A stretch of 39,930 nucleotides of DNA from contig NZ_NFJB01000029.1 in NCBI RefSeq assembly GCF_002159645.1, positions 1 through 39,930 of the forward strand, given 5' to 3'. Below, in pieces: positions 16,501 through 24,313 of the stretch (positions within the stretch are counted from its first letter, which is position 1; each line of letters starts with the position of its first letter). The translations under genes and the position numbers were made by a program. The notes beneath the pieces were generated by a model. That model searched no databases and was not told where the DNA came from. It saw only the letters and a program-made list of their open reading frames with translations. The stretch comes from Parabacteroides sp. An277 (GTDB taxonomy: Bacteria > Bacteroidota > Bacteroidia > Bacteroidales > Tannerellaceae).

Positions 16501-17696
16501 AGGCAATCGCGCGAAGCATCATATGCAATGTCCTTCACATTGTTGTGCAATAAAGAATTATAACCGCCTGACGTATATTGAGCTAAAAGATTCCATTCTT
16601 TGTCCAGGCAGGAGATACCTCCTCCGTCCGTACTTAACCAGAGATTCCCATCTTTGTCTTTTACCATATTCCCGATCAACGAATAATAGAGTTGTTTCCC
16701 TGTGCGGTTTTGGTAATCGTAATGTACCATCCCGTCCCGCTTAGGATCGAAATAGTTTACGCCTCCATAATAAGTTCCCAACCAGATGACCCCATTGTCG
16801 TCTTTATACAACGAGAAGATAGACGGATGATTCAATCCGCCCACATACGCTGGAACATCCATTCGCTCATATCGCTTTTTCTTTACGTCATATTTTTGCA
16901 AGCCCGAAAAGGTACCGAACCAGATATTTCCTTCGTTGTCTTCCACGAACTCACGTATTTGTAAATCAATTGTTCCATACACGCCTTCCGCCGAGTAAGG
17001 CACGCGATGGACTTTCAGGTTGCTCATACGGTAAAGCCCGTTCATGCGTGTCCCGATCCACATCTCTTCGTCTTTACTTTCAAAGAGGCTGTAAATCTCG
17101 ACACCTTTCAAGAAAGACATTGCATCCGTATCGCCCCGGAAGCTACAGACGAAAAGCCCTTGGCGGGCACCTACGAAGAGGTTGTATTTCGTAATGCGCA
17201 ATACCGTAGGATTCGGGACGGGCGATTTCCGCATGAAGGTTCGTTTGCCCGCTTGCATATCCCATTGAAAAATGGAATCCCGCTGGATAAACCACACCAC
17301 GCCTCCATCTTCTACGGCCGTTTGCGTTGTATTCCCGAAGGTTAATTGCCGGAAGAAATCTTCCTTCATGTCATAGCAGTACAAATTATTGTCGGAAACG
17401 AAATACATGTTCAAATCTTTCCCTCGACATACATAGCTGATTTCGTTTCCCATCCATACCTCTTTGTCTTCCGCCCCACGTACCCATCCTTTATAAAAAT
17501 GGATTTCTCGCCCATCGTAGACATTGATGCCTTCGCGCGTCCCGAACCACATCCTTCCCAGTTCGTCTTGTGAAATAGACATAACCGAGGGCTGCGACAA
17601 ATGGTTTGTGGCTTCTAACCGGTGAAAATAGGCCGCTTTCATCACGCCTATATTGGCTAAAAGTCCTATCAAAAGGAATAGATAAGTCTGCTTCAT
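13581..17696 (-). CDS. Hybrid two-component system sensor/regulator (HTCS)
   Basis: A 1371-residue single-chain sensor and transcription factor that switches on polysaccharide loci in Bacteroidetes. A signal anchor is followed by a periplasmic double propeller with repeated W-[FIL]-G-T motifs (MWFGTREGINVYD, MWIGTRMNGLYR, IWFGTFSGLQKYD, IWLGTYYGGVNYFD). Next come a Y_Y_Y domain (about 690-750), a membrane helix (about 757-779), a repetitive coiled coil (about 784-828), HisKA with SVSHELRTPLTLI (His about 855), HATPase motifs NLLSNAFKYTP and GTGIGLALTKKIVE, a receiver with VMSDVMMPEMSG (Asp about 1165), and an AraC-type helix-turn-helix (about 1275-1368). It probably senses a uronate oligosaccharide and activates the adjoining operons. 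It is monocistronic, with arrays C and D beyond its stop. Confidence 0.95.
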   Translation of the reverse strand: MKQTYLFLLIGLLANIGVMKAAYFHRLEATNHLSQPSVMSISQDELGRMWFGTREGINVYDGREIHFYKGWVRGAEDKEVWMGNEISYVCRGKDLNMYFVSDNNLYCYDMKEDFFRQLTFGNTTQTAVEDGGVVWFIQRDSIFQWDMQAGKRTFMRKSPVPNPTVLRITKYNLFVGARQGLFVCSFRGDTDAMSFLKGVEIYSLFESKDEEMWIGTRMNGLYRMSNLKVHRVPYSAEGVYGTIDLQIREFVEDNEGNIWFGTFSGLQKYDVKKKRYERMDVPAYVGGLNHPSIFSLYKDDNGVIWLGTYYGGVNYFDPKRDGMVHYDYQNRTGKQLYYSLIGNMVKDKDGNLWLSTDGGGISCLDKEWNLLAQYTSGGYNSLLHNNVKDIAYDASRDCLFIGTYLGGLSRYDRSTRLFYHYLPYQSSPTDGNGPGAIIHHLKMWKGDLYVSSREGIFRLDIDQNRFERVVDNRYCEWFDIDEEGTMYLMGEQSFTYFSLTDIPHKKTVWLDSYGERGSVSQILARPEGLYVCTLGSGIYFFQKKDETLLHFSETNGGLPSDYCYAMQAVDSTRLLVLGDAGISLLSLAQKQIKTLELDAYSSGTSVIDGCGLYTDGQWVYVGDTKGVTFFSLDEFAYSRSYAPYFSALWVNNILISPGDESGILTQALPFIRELRLQSHQNNLTFRFQLQGDIYQHTNVLYEYKLEGFDEEWTPAPTQVIRYTKLRPGNYTLSVRLAGSQEPQQVMRIHIATPLYASWWAILLYLLILSSAICYWIWNRYQKHKLALSLESEKRKQSELALSLESEKRKQSELALSLEEEKRKQQSLEFSLERERMQARFAEEANREKMNFFTSVSHELRTPLTLIVSYVDSLLEDRLPDSLYCKLQRIKQHSQIMTRLVSDLLDFRKFSQSKVKLELSQLNICLFIHDIFTSFTYYAQHRSISYCFDAIPENIFGWFDDQQLRKVFTNLLSNAFKYTPNGKEIRVKVEAGDEVVKVSVSDTGIGIAPEDIPHIFDRFYQGKHQDVTEQMAGTGIGLALTKKIVELHHGHITVESIPGAGSIFTVYLPLSKQAYQNDKRIHWSNRKEIRDTISDYSFSHMQLEEEPSDSLMPEYPYTVLLVDDNAEMRLILKNIFRKFYTVLTAPNGKEALAVAHSKMPDLVMSDVMMPEMSGTELCAQLKSDPELCHIPVILLTALNTPEQNVEGFSQGADDYITKPFDARILLARVKSLLHNRMLLQKQFEKKPVAEMDLSGISPFDQTILRKAEDIIVKHLDNPEFDIPWLCREIGIGRSTLFSKFKLLTGSTPNAFITNIRMRAAEQLFRQYPSLSIAEVSEQCGFSAVRYFSLCFKERFGTSPQTFRRELKQKSNT
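15211..15345 (-). repeat. In-gene 42-bp (14-residue) tandem repeat in the HTCS coiled coil
   Basis: Copies at 15211-15252 (diverged), 15253-15294 and 15295-15336, plus a partial copy, encode repeats of LALSLESEKRKQSE. Fourteen residues are two heptads, so the helix phase between membrane helix and HisKA is preserved for each copy gained or lost. The period equals that of the non-coding arrays C, D and E. Confidence 0.85.
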
Positions 17697-17720
17697 GGTT
17701 TATTTCGTTTTTTACTTTTG

Positions 17721-17728
17721 CAAAAATA
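17721..17728 (-). promoter_or_regulatory. Bacteroidetes -7 box for the HTCS gene
   Basis: Minus-strand TATTTTTG (TAnnTTTG), 25 bp before the HTCS start codon. Confidence 0.5.
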
Positions 17729-17736
17729 CAAAAAAT

Positions 17737-17790
17737 TTATCGTTATAACTGGCACTCGAATCAACGATAATTTTCTCATATTATCGTTAT
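17737..17790. promoter_or_regulatory. Three ATCGTT boxes upstream of the HTCS promoter
   Basis: TTATCGTTATA (17737-17747), AACGATAA (17763-17770, inverted) and TTATCGTTAT (17781-17790) lie just upstream of the HTCS -7 box. The two direct copies are 44 bp apart with the inverted one between them. The arrangement looks like an operator, possibly autoregulatory. The ATCGT core also resembles the ATCGWCGAT sites of the 80-bp elements. Confidence 0.45.
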
Positions 17791-17828
17791 GCTTTGTTTG
17801 AATCACAAGGGTACTTTTGTTTAAAAAC

Positions 17829-17860
17829 AGAAAAGGGGAACAACGATGTTCCCCTTTTCT
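17829..17860 (-). terminator. Terminator after the sulfatase / CBM9-like genes
   Basis: A strong hairpin AGAAAAGGGGAACA / TGTTCCCCTTTTCT (14-bp stem, 4-nt loop) lies 31 bp beyond the CBM9-like stop codon. On the minus strand it is followed by GTTTTTAAAC. Confidence 0.75.
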
Positions 17861-17891
17861 AATGATTGGTTTAAAAGTATGCAATAATATC

Positions 17892-18533
17892 TTAGAAATA
17901 AATTTCGCCAAAGAAAGGCGGACAATGGAAGTTGGGCGACGGAAGATCAATCGGACTCCAGCTTACAAAATGTGGATATTCCGTATCGTCTGCACAATTA
18001 TAAAAATTGCCACGTATCTTTTCAGGTAAATTTCCAGGGTCTAATCCCATTAATACAAAAGGAATAGCTACTAGAAGCTCCCATGCGTGAATACCTGTTC
18101 GTTCTGGAAAAGGGGTACGTTCAAGCGATGAATATCGCTTGATGGAAGCATACTCTGCCGGAGTGAGCGAGGTTTTCTCCGTCCGTGAGATACGACGTGA
18201 GGCATCACACGTACCGATGCAATTAAATTCGAAATTCATATATCCTTTGTCACCTTCGTGTTGCATAAAAAACTCGACACAACTATCCATGTGGACATGC
18301 GAATCGTCCTTTTCATACATTGCCTTGATTGAAAGGCCTTTCACAAAATAACGAATATACAAATACTGATTTGAACGCGCAATATCGAACACGACGATTG
18401 GTTTATAGGGGTATTCCTTCCAATTTACCTGGTCGATGTATTCGCGTTGTGCTTTTGTTTCCATAACCAACCCGACGGAGGATACTTCCAATGTATCCAA
18501 AGCGGGCAAATAAGGGACTTTTAATGTCTTCAT
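17892..18533 (-). CDS. CBM9-like carbohydrate-binding protein
   Basis: A 213-residue protein resembling the carbohydrate-binding family 9-like domain. Landmarks are YKPIVVFDIARSNQYLYIRYFV, HVHMDSCVEFFMQ, YMNFEFNCIGTCDASRR, HAWELLVAIPF and GNFYNCADDTEYPHFVSWSP near the C-terminus. These fit a beta-sandwich in which acidic and aromatic residues line the ligand site. No signal peptide is apparent with this start, so either it is cytoplasmic or it leaves by another route, which is odd for a sugar-binding module. It lies 22 bp after the sulfatase gene and ends at a strong terminator, so the two form a small operon. The ligand is unknown. Confidence 0.75.
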   Translation of the reverse strand: MKTLKVPYLPALDTLEVSSVGLVMETKAQREYIDQVNWKEYPYKPIVVFDIARSNQYLYIRYFVKGLSIKAMYEKDDSHVHMDSCVEFFMQHEGDKGYMNFEFNCIGTCDASRRISRTEKTSLTPAEYASIKRYSSLERTPFPERTGIHAWELLVAIPFVLMGLDPGNLPEKIRGNFYNCADDTEYPHFVSWSPIDLPSPNFHCPPFFGEIYF

Positions 18534-18555
18534 TTGTTTTTTGTTTTTTAGTGTT

Positions 18556-20145
18556 TCAATTTTTTTCTTTTAAAGGGAAATTTGGACTATATAAAAGTGT
18601 TTGAGCGCGCGTTTGCAATTGACCGTCGCGTACAAAAGAATCTCCACGCTCCTTTAAATGGTTGGCCAAAGCCGCACGCATCACTTCCAATGTAGAAGCA
18701 TAAGCCTCGTCCGAGACACAATTGTGCTCTTCCCGAGGGTCTTTTTCGAGGTCGAAGAGTTGTTCGCTTCCATTGTGTAAATTCCAAATATATTTTTGTT
18801 TGCCATCTGTTAAACCACACCAATAATTATCTGCTGCATAGCATGTAGCATGTTCCAAATCGATGTACTTCCGCCACGTAGGATTTGTTTCCTGGACGAG
18901 TGGGCAAAGCGAACGCCCGTCCATATCTGTTGGAACCTTCCCTCCGGCTATTTCCAAAAAGGTAGGGAGGAAATCACGTAATTCTACCGGGAAATCAACT
19001 TTTGTTCCGTTCGGTAAGAGGCGCTTCATCGACTTGGGCCACTTAATTATGTATGGGATGTGCGTCGAACCTTCGTACGGATAGGTCTTCCGCCAATGGT
19101 AATGATCTCCCATCATATCTCCATGGTCGGAGGTAAAGCAAATAAGGGCATTGTCATACATGCCTTTCTCTTGTAGGCATTGGATGATTTGCCCGATTTG
19201 ATCGTCAATAAACGTGATGTTAGCATAATAATGCCGGCATGAATTTTGGGCATAAGCATCTCCAAAATTGGCAAAAGCCGCGTCGGATGGCATCTCTTCA
19301 GGACGTTTTAATTCAGCATATTTCGTACACCAATCACCTTTGGCAGGTGTGGGCATTTCTTGCTTTTCATACATGTCCAAATAACGTTTAGGAGGATCAT
19401 ATGGGCTGTGTGGGCGAGCAAATGAGACTTTTAAGAAAAGAGGTTGCTCAGCATCGTAATGACGGATAAGTTCGCAAGCCTTTTGCCCCGTCCAAGAGGT
19501 TGGATGCAAGTGTTCGTCCAATTGATAAACACCAGCCGAATGGTCGTTCCATCCGATACCCGTCTTGTCAGGATTTTGGGCAGGAGCTTGGAGTTGAAAC
19601 CATTTGCGATAATCACTGATAAAGTTCTTCGACTCGACCCGTCCACTTTCATCTATCAACGTCTCGTGAAATCCATGCAACGCATTTTGTGGATTCCAAT
19701 GCATTTTCCCAATTCCAAACGTATAATATCCTAACTCGCGCAACATTTGTGGCATTTCATATTTATATTTTTCGGCCAATGCACCATATCCTAACATGCC
19801 ATGATGCCATGGGGAAAGCCCTGTAAGTAATCCTGAACGAGCAGGTGTGCTACTAGGAGTACTTGAATAGGCACTCACAAAGAGCGTCCCTTCGGAAGCA
19901 AGTCGGTCGAGGTTAGGTGTATGGATAGCCTTGTTTCCCATGCAACCCAACGCGTCTCCTCGGTGTTGGTCGGTCATGAGGAGGATGATATGCGGTTTGC
20001 CCGACCGATTCAGATTCGGAGAGGTACGTTTTTTTACCTCTTCTTCTGTTTCATGGGGGTGAATACCCATAGCTTGTGTAGAGACGATTCTGCTCCAACC
20101 CAATCCTAATCCGACAGATGATTTAATAAATGTTCTACGTTTCAT
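18556..20145 (-). CDS. Serine-type family S1 sulfatase with Tat-like signal
   Basis: A 529-residue arylsulfatase-type enzyme that removes sulfate esters. The maturation motif is S-T-P-A-R at residues 99-103, followed by SGLLTG, so Ser99 should be converted to formylglycine. A serine at this place requires the radical-SAM anaerobic maturase (anSME), which is not in this window. Metal-site motifs are LLMTDQHRGDALGC (about 55-68) and TSDHGDMMGDH, with the later KTYPYEGSTHIPYIIKWP. The N-terminus MKRRTFIKSSVGLGLG fits a twin-arginine signal. Paired with the CBM9-like gene and next to the uronate locus, it suggests a sulfated uronate substrate. Its S1 subfamily cannot be assigned by eye. Confidence 0.92.
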   Translation of the reverse strand: MKRRTFIKSSVGLGLGWSRIVSTQAMGIHPHETEEEVKKRTSPNLNRSGKPHIILLMTDQHRGDALGCMGNKAIHTPNLDRLASEGTLFVSAYSSTPSSTPARSGLLTGLSPWHHGMLGYGALAEKYKYEMPQMLRELGYYTFGIGKMHWNPQNALHGFHETLIDESGRVESKNFISDYRKWFQLQAPAQNPDKTGIGWNDHSAGVYQLDEHLHPTSWTGQKACELIRHYDAEQPLFLKVSFARPHSPYDPPKRYLDMYEKQEMPTPAKGDWCTKYAELKRPEEMPSDAAFANFGDAYAQNSCRHYYANITFIDDQIGQIIQCLQEKGMYDNALICFTSDHGDMMGDHYHWRKTYPYEGSTHIPYIIKWPKSMKRLLPNGTKVDFPVELRDFLPTFLEIAGGKVPTDMDGRSLCPLVQETNPTWRKYIDLEHATCYAADNYWCGLTDGKQKYIWNLHNGSEQLFDLEKDPREEHNCVSDEAYASTLEVMRAALANHLKERGDSFVRDGQLQTRAQTLLYSPNFPLKEKN

Positions 20146-20244
20146 TTCTGCTTTTTGTCTTATCCTTTTTGTGTGTCTTTCGAATTCGGGGGTAAATATA
20201 AGGACTTTTTATGAAAAAACCATTATTCATCTTCCAATAATTTG

Positions 20245-20252
20245 TATCTTTG
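20245..20252 (+). promoter_or_regulatory. -7 box directly before yihY
   Basis: TATCTTTG (TAnnTTTG) ends only 5 bp before the ATG at 20258. If used, the transcript would be leaderless or nearly so. Confidence 0.5.
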
Positions 20253-20257
20253 CCCGC

Positions 20258-21622
20258 ATGACGACAGAAAAAAACAACGATAAATCGCGTATAGAACAAC
20301 TGAAAACGTTTTTAAATTGGGTTATTCATTTCGTTACCTATGATATTTGGCGTATTACGGAAAACGAGGTGAGCGGATTGAAAGAGCTATACATCAATGC
20401 GATAAAGACCATTATATTAGCTATCCGTGGGTTCATGAACGAGAATTTGCAAACGCGTGCGTCAGCGCTCACGTATAATACATTGCTCGCTATTGTACCC
20501 TTGTTGGCCGTTCTTTTGGGCATTGCGAAAGGGTTTGGTTTCCAAAACACAGTGCGTGAGGAGTTATTGGATTATTTCCCTGGGCATCAATTGGAATTAG
20601 ATAAGGCGTTCGAGTTTGTAGATAGTTATTTGGCGCAAGCGCAAGGAGGGGTGATTATCGGCATTGGATTGATACTTTTGCTCTATACGGTGGTAAGTTT
20701 GATATCTTCCATTGAAGATACTTTCAACGATATATGGCAAATTAATAAATCACGACCGTGGTTTCGGAAGATATCGGACTACTTGGCGTTGTTTGTCATT
20801 ATGCCTGTCCTGATGGTGTCGTCGAGCGGTATGTCAATATTCGTGTCGACACTCCAGAATTCTTTTTTACAACATTACGTTTTCCTCACGCCTTTGGTAG
20901 AACTTATTCTTCATATCACGCCGTATGTCTTTACTTCGCTTGCCTTTACGGGGCTTTACATTGCATTGCCCAATACAAAGGTGAAGTTTATGAACGGATT
21001 GATTGCAGGCGTAATTGCGGGTTGTGCTTTCCAATTTTTCCAAGTGCTTTATATTAGCGGACAAATTTGGGTGAGCAAGTATAATGCTATTTACGGAAGT
21101 TTTGCGGCACTTCCTTTGTTACTTTTGTGGTTACAACTTTCGTGGTTGATTTGTCTCTTTGGGGCGGAGCTTTCGTATGCTTCACAAAATGTGCGGAAGT
21201 TTAGCTTCGATAGGGATACGCGCAATATTAGCCGGCGTTATAAAGATTTTCTTACGCTTTTGATTACTACTCTCATCGTTAAACGTTTTGAAAAAGGAGA
21301 AAAACCCTATACAGCCGATGAACTTTCAAACATGTACCAAATACCCATCCGCATTACCACCAATATATTATATATGTTGACCGAATTGGGTATTCTCACA
21401 GAAGTAATGATTGGTAATGACGAGCGTATCCTTTATTATCAACCGGCCATCGATATCCATAAGCTTACAGTGGGTTATCTTTTTGAGCGTCTCGATTGTC
21501 ATGGTTCGGAGAATTTTAAAATTGATACCAAGGTACTTTTCAACAATGAGTGGAAAACTCTGTTGAAAACGCGTGAAGAAATGTTCCAAAGCAATAATCG
21601 GATTTTATTGAAAGATTTGTAA
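20258..21622 (+). CDS. YihY/BrkB-family inner-membrane protein
   Basis: A 454-residue polytopic membrane protein of the YihY/virulence factor BrkB family. The typical start of the conserved region is seen in LQTRASALTYNTLLAIVPLLAVLLGIAKGFGF, and the family's LLLLWLQLSWLICLFGAELSYA lies near residue 300. About six membrane helices are followed by a soluble C-terminal third (about 325-454) that may be a winged-helix-like domain (KPYTADELSNMYQIPIRITTNILYMLTELGILTE). The start at MTTEKNND is preferred: an upstream in-frame ATG at 20171 lies before the promoter. The biochemical role of the family is not settled. The gene precedes rmuC by 21 bp and may share its transcript. Confidence 0.85.
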   Translation: MTTEKNNDKSRIEQLKTFLNWVIHFVTYDIWRITENEVSGLKELYINAIKTIILAIRGFMNENLQTRASALTYNTLLAIVPLLAVLLGIAKGFGFQNTVREELLDYFPGHQLELDKAFEFVDSYLAQAQGGVIIGIGLILLLYTVVSLISSIEDTFNDIWQINKSRPWFRKISDYLALFVIMPVLMVSSSGMSIFVSTLQNSFLQHYVFLTPLVELILHITPYVFTSLAFTGLYIALPNTKVKFMNGLIAGVIAGCAFQFFQVLYISGQIWVSKYNAIYGSFAALPLLLLWLQLSWLICLFGAELSYASQNVRKFSFDRDTRNISRRYKDFLTLLITTLIVKRFEKGEKPYTADELSNMYQIPIRITTNILYMLTELGILTEVMIGNDERILYYQPAIDIHKLTVGYLFERLDCHGSENFKIDTKVLFNNEWKTLLKTREEMFQSNNRILLKDL

Positions 21623-21643
21623 ACTTAATACAGCAAGTAAATT

Positions 21644-23053
21644 ATGGTGGAAATACTTATTGTCATATTCATTGGCATCGGCATTGGATGGGGGATAGCA
21701 GCATTTATGAATCGTTCCAAACAAATGGCTTTAGCCACTCAATTGGAGGTGAAAAATAGGGAATATGATCAGTTGAAAGAGGAAAAACAAGCGTTATTTA
21801 CCGACCTAAAGGTACTTCAAAATCAATTGGAAATCCTTCATAAACAACGGCAGGAAGAGACAGAGAAAGCTCGAAAAGTATTAGAACAATTCCAAACTGA
21901 AGCAGAACTTCGCCGAAAGGAAGCACTTGATGCTAAAGAACAGGCTTGTCAAGAAATGCTCGCCAGTCAGAAGCAACATCAGGAAGAAGCTATCCGAGCT
22001 TTGAAGCAGGAGTTTGAGGCTATCATCACTCGCATGGAGGCACAAACAAAATCAGCTACAGATGAAATGCTTCGTCAGCGGCAAAAGGAGTTTGCTGAAT
22101 CCAGTCATCAAAATTTAGGGCAATTGGTTAACCCTTTGCGCGAAACCATTGATAAGATGCAGCAGGCTATGCACGAAAGCACCCTTAAACAAACGGAATT
22201 GGGTAGTGCCATGAAAGAAAATATAGAACGGATGATCCGCCAAAGTGAAGCGGCCAAAATGAGTGCAGACGAACTGGCGCGTGTCTTCAAACATGGAAGC
22301 AAAGTGCAAGGAGATTGGGGTGAAACAGTATTGGACGAACTTCTCCAATCGCAAGGACTTACGAAGGGAATACATTACGATACGCAGGTCTCCATTCGAA
22401 CGAACGAGGGTACTCTTATGCGACCGGATATCATTCTCCATCTCGATCAACGACGTGAAGTGGTTATTGATTCGAAAGTTTCCCTTACCGCCTTTATGGA
22501 TTATGTGAATGCAGATTCCGAAGAAGAGCGTCAGCGTGCGCTCCGGGCTCATATCGATAGTATTCAAAAGCATGTCAAAGAACTTGCTGCCAAAGATTAT
22601 GCTACTTACATTCAACCTCCAAAGGTCCGCATGAACTATGTTATCATGTTTGTTCCTCACACGGGCGCGTTGTGGACTGCACTTAATGCTCAGCCAGACC
22701 TCTGGCGGCGTGCCATGGAGCGAGGTGTTTTTATTGCCGACGAGCAAACGCTTTACGCCGCACTCCATATCATCCAGCTTACGTGGACGCAAATCGCCCA
22801 AGCGCAAAACCACGAGAAGGTGTTTGCCTTGGCCAACGAAATGATCGACCGTGTGGGGCAATTCGTGAAAAAGTATGAGGATTTGGGTAAAGCCCTTGCC
22901 AAAGCGCAAACGACTTACGATGAGGCTGCCCGCAAACTTGCCCCTCAAGGGCAAAGTATTCTCCAAACTGCGGGTAAACTTCTCAAATTGGGGGCAAAGC
23001 AAAGCGATAAAAATCCTGTGCAATTAACCATTGAGAAAGAACAAGAGGAATAA
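21644..23053 (+). CDS. rmuC: DNA recombination protein RmuC
   Basis: A 469-residue protein with an N-terminal membrane anchor (MVEILIVIFIGIGIGWGIAAF), a long coiled coil (about 25-150, rich in Glu/Gln/Lys) and the RmuC nuclease-like domain (about 165-420). The domain is marked by KVQGDWGETVLDELLQSQGL, MRPDIILHL, VVIDSKVSLTAFMDYV and YVIMFVPHTGAL; the D-x(n)-DSK pattern recalls PD-(D/E)XK nucleases. RmuC limits DNA inversions at short inverted repeats in E. coli, which is worth noting in a region so rich in palindromes. It follows yihY by 21 bp. A trpS promoter begins 63 bp after its stop. Confidence 0.93.
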   Translation: MVEILIVIFIGIGIGWGIAAFMNRSKQMALATQLEVKNREYDQLKEEKQALFTDLKVLQNQLEILHKQRQEETEKARKVLEQFQTEAELRRKEALDAKEQACQEMLASQKQHQEEAIRALKQEFEAIITRMEAQTKSATDEMLRQRQKEFAESSHQNLGQLVNPLRETIDKMQQAMHESTLKQTELGSAMKENIERMIRQSEAAKMSADELARVFKHGSKVQGDWGETVLDELLQSQGLTKGIHYDTQVSIRTNEGTLMRPDIILHLDQRREVVIDSKVSLTAFMDYVNADSEEERQRALRAHIDSIQKHVKELAAKDYATYIQPPKVRMNYVIMFVPHTGALWTALNAQPDLWRRAMERGVFIADEQTLYAALHIIQLTWTQIAQAQNHEKVFALANEMIDRVGQFVKKYEDLGKALAKAQTTYDEAARKLAPQGQSILQTAGKLLKLGAKQSDKNPVQLTIEKEQEE

Positions 23054-23116
23054 AAAACTTGAGGTTTTATTAGTTTGTCCTCTCTTTAATAATCTTCCTT
23101 TTTGGTACACATCCCC

Positions 23117-23147
23117 TTTGCTGTGTTCTCTCTTTTGCGTATCTTTG
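23117..23147 (+). promoter_or_regulatory. Promoter of trpS
   Basis: -33 TTTG at 23117-23120 and -7 TATCTTTG at 23140-23147, 19 bp apart, which is the normal Bacteroidetes spacing; the ATG follows 30 bp later. Confidence 0.7.
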
Positions 23148-23177
23148 CGGCCGACGAATTTAAATCGAAGAAAAACA

Positions 23178-24242
23178 ATGGAAAAAGCAAAAGAAATTGT
23201 AGTCAGTGGCATTCGCCCGACAGGTAATCTCCATCTGGGGAATTATTTTGGGGCCGTGAAGGGCTTCCTGCAGATGCAGCATGAGTATAACTGCCTGTTT
23301 TTCGTGGCCGATTGGCACTCTTTGACGACTCATCCGCGTCCGGCCAATATACAAGAAAGTGTCCGGACAATCTTTGCGGAATACTTGGCGTGCGGTATTG
23401 ACCCGGAGGTGGCAACGCTGTATGTGCAAAGCAGCGTACCCGAGATTACCGAACTCTACCTCTACCTTAATATGAACGCGGGGATAGGGGAATTGATGCG
23501 CACGACCTCCTTCAAGGACAAGGCGCGGCAGCAATTGCACATCGATAGGGTACATACGACGGAAGGAGACGTCGAACGAGAGATATTTAACGAGGGAAAC
23601 AAGCACAGCGTGAGTGCTGGCCTCCTCACTTACCCTACGCTTATGGCGGCAGACATTATTATCCATAAGGCGGTGAAGGTGCCGGTCGGGAAAGACCAGG
23701 AACAGAACATGGAGATGGCCCGCCGCTTCGCCCGCCGTTTCAACCAGACCTACGGCGTTGATTTCTTCCCCGAACCCGCTTCGTTCTATTATTCGAACAA
23801 GGCGGTGAAGATTCCGGGTCTCGACGGTTCGGGAAAGATGGGAAAGAGCGAAGGCAATGCCATCTACCTCATCGACGATGAAAAGACGATCCGGAAGAAG
23901 GTCATGAAGGCTGTCACAGACTCGGGTCCTACGGAACCAAACAGTCCGAAGCCGGAACCGATTGCCAATCTCTTCACGATGATGGATGTGGTATCTTCGA
24001 AGGAAACGTACGATTATTTCGACGAGAAATACAATACGTGTGAAATCCGCTATGGCGACATGAAGAAGCAGCTCGCTGAAGACATCAATGCCTTCTGCGC
24101 TCCCATTCGTGAACGCATTCTCGATATTCGTGCCAATACGGAGTACATGGAAAAAGTCATGCGCGAAGGAGCCGAAAAAGCTCGTGAAAGTGCTTCGAAG
24201 ACGTTGAAGGAAGTACGGCAGATTATCGGGTTCAGAATCTGA
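23178..24242 (+). CDS. trpS: Tryptophan--tRNA ligase
   Basis: Class I aminoacyl-tRNA synthetase that charges tRNA-Trp with tryptophan in the cytoplasm. The 354-residue length is typical (about 330-360). The HIGH-type motif is NLHLGNYFG (about residues 17-25) and the KMSKS-type loop is GSGKMGKSEGN (about 218-228). The start at MEKAKEIVVSGIRPTG is chosen because a promoter at 23117-23147 sits just before it; the longer frame starting at 23031 overlaps rmuC and adds non-homologous sequence. It ends in a strong intrinsic terminator and is a single-gene unit. Confidence 0.96.
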   Translation: MEKAKEIVVSGIRPTGNLHLGNYFGAVKGFLQMQHEYNCLFFVADWHSLTTHPRPANIQESVRTIFAEYLACGIDPEVATLYVQSSVPEITELYLYLNMNAGIGELMRTTSFKDKARQQLHIDRVHTTEGDVEREIFNEGNKHSVSAGLLTYPTLMAADIIIHKAVKVPVGKDQEQNMEMARRFARRFNQTYGVDFFPEPASFYYSNKAVKIPGLDGSGKMGKSEGNAIYLIDDEKTIRKKVMKAVTDSGPTEPNSPKPEPIANLFTMMDVVSSKETYDYFDEKYNTCEIRYGDMKKQLAEDINAFCAPIRERILDIRANTEYMEKVMREGAEKARESASKTLKEVRQIIGFRI

Positions 24243-24250
24243 GGAAATAG

Positions 24251-24302
24251 AAAGTTGAAGATTGAAAATGGGAACTATTTTCAATTTTCAACTTTTATTT
24301 TT
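24251..24302 (+). terminator. Intrinsic terminator of trpS
   Basis: Arms AAAGTTGAAGATTGAAAAT (24251-24269) and ATTTTCAATTTTCAACTTT (24277-24295) form a 19-bp stem with one mismatch, followed by a T-rich tract. Confidence 0.85.
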
Positions 24303-24313
24303 TATAGAAGAAG

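Noticed and set aside
23031-23177. Upstream start for TrpS
   Set aside because: It overlaps rmuC, contains the trpS promoter, and adds residues before the normal N-terminus.
23160-24284. 374-residue minus-strand ORF over trpS
   Set aside because: Antisense shadow; trpS has both class I synthetase motifs.
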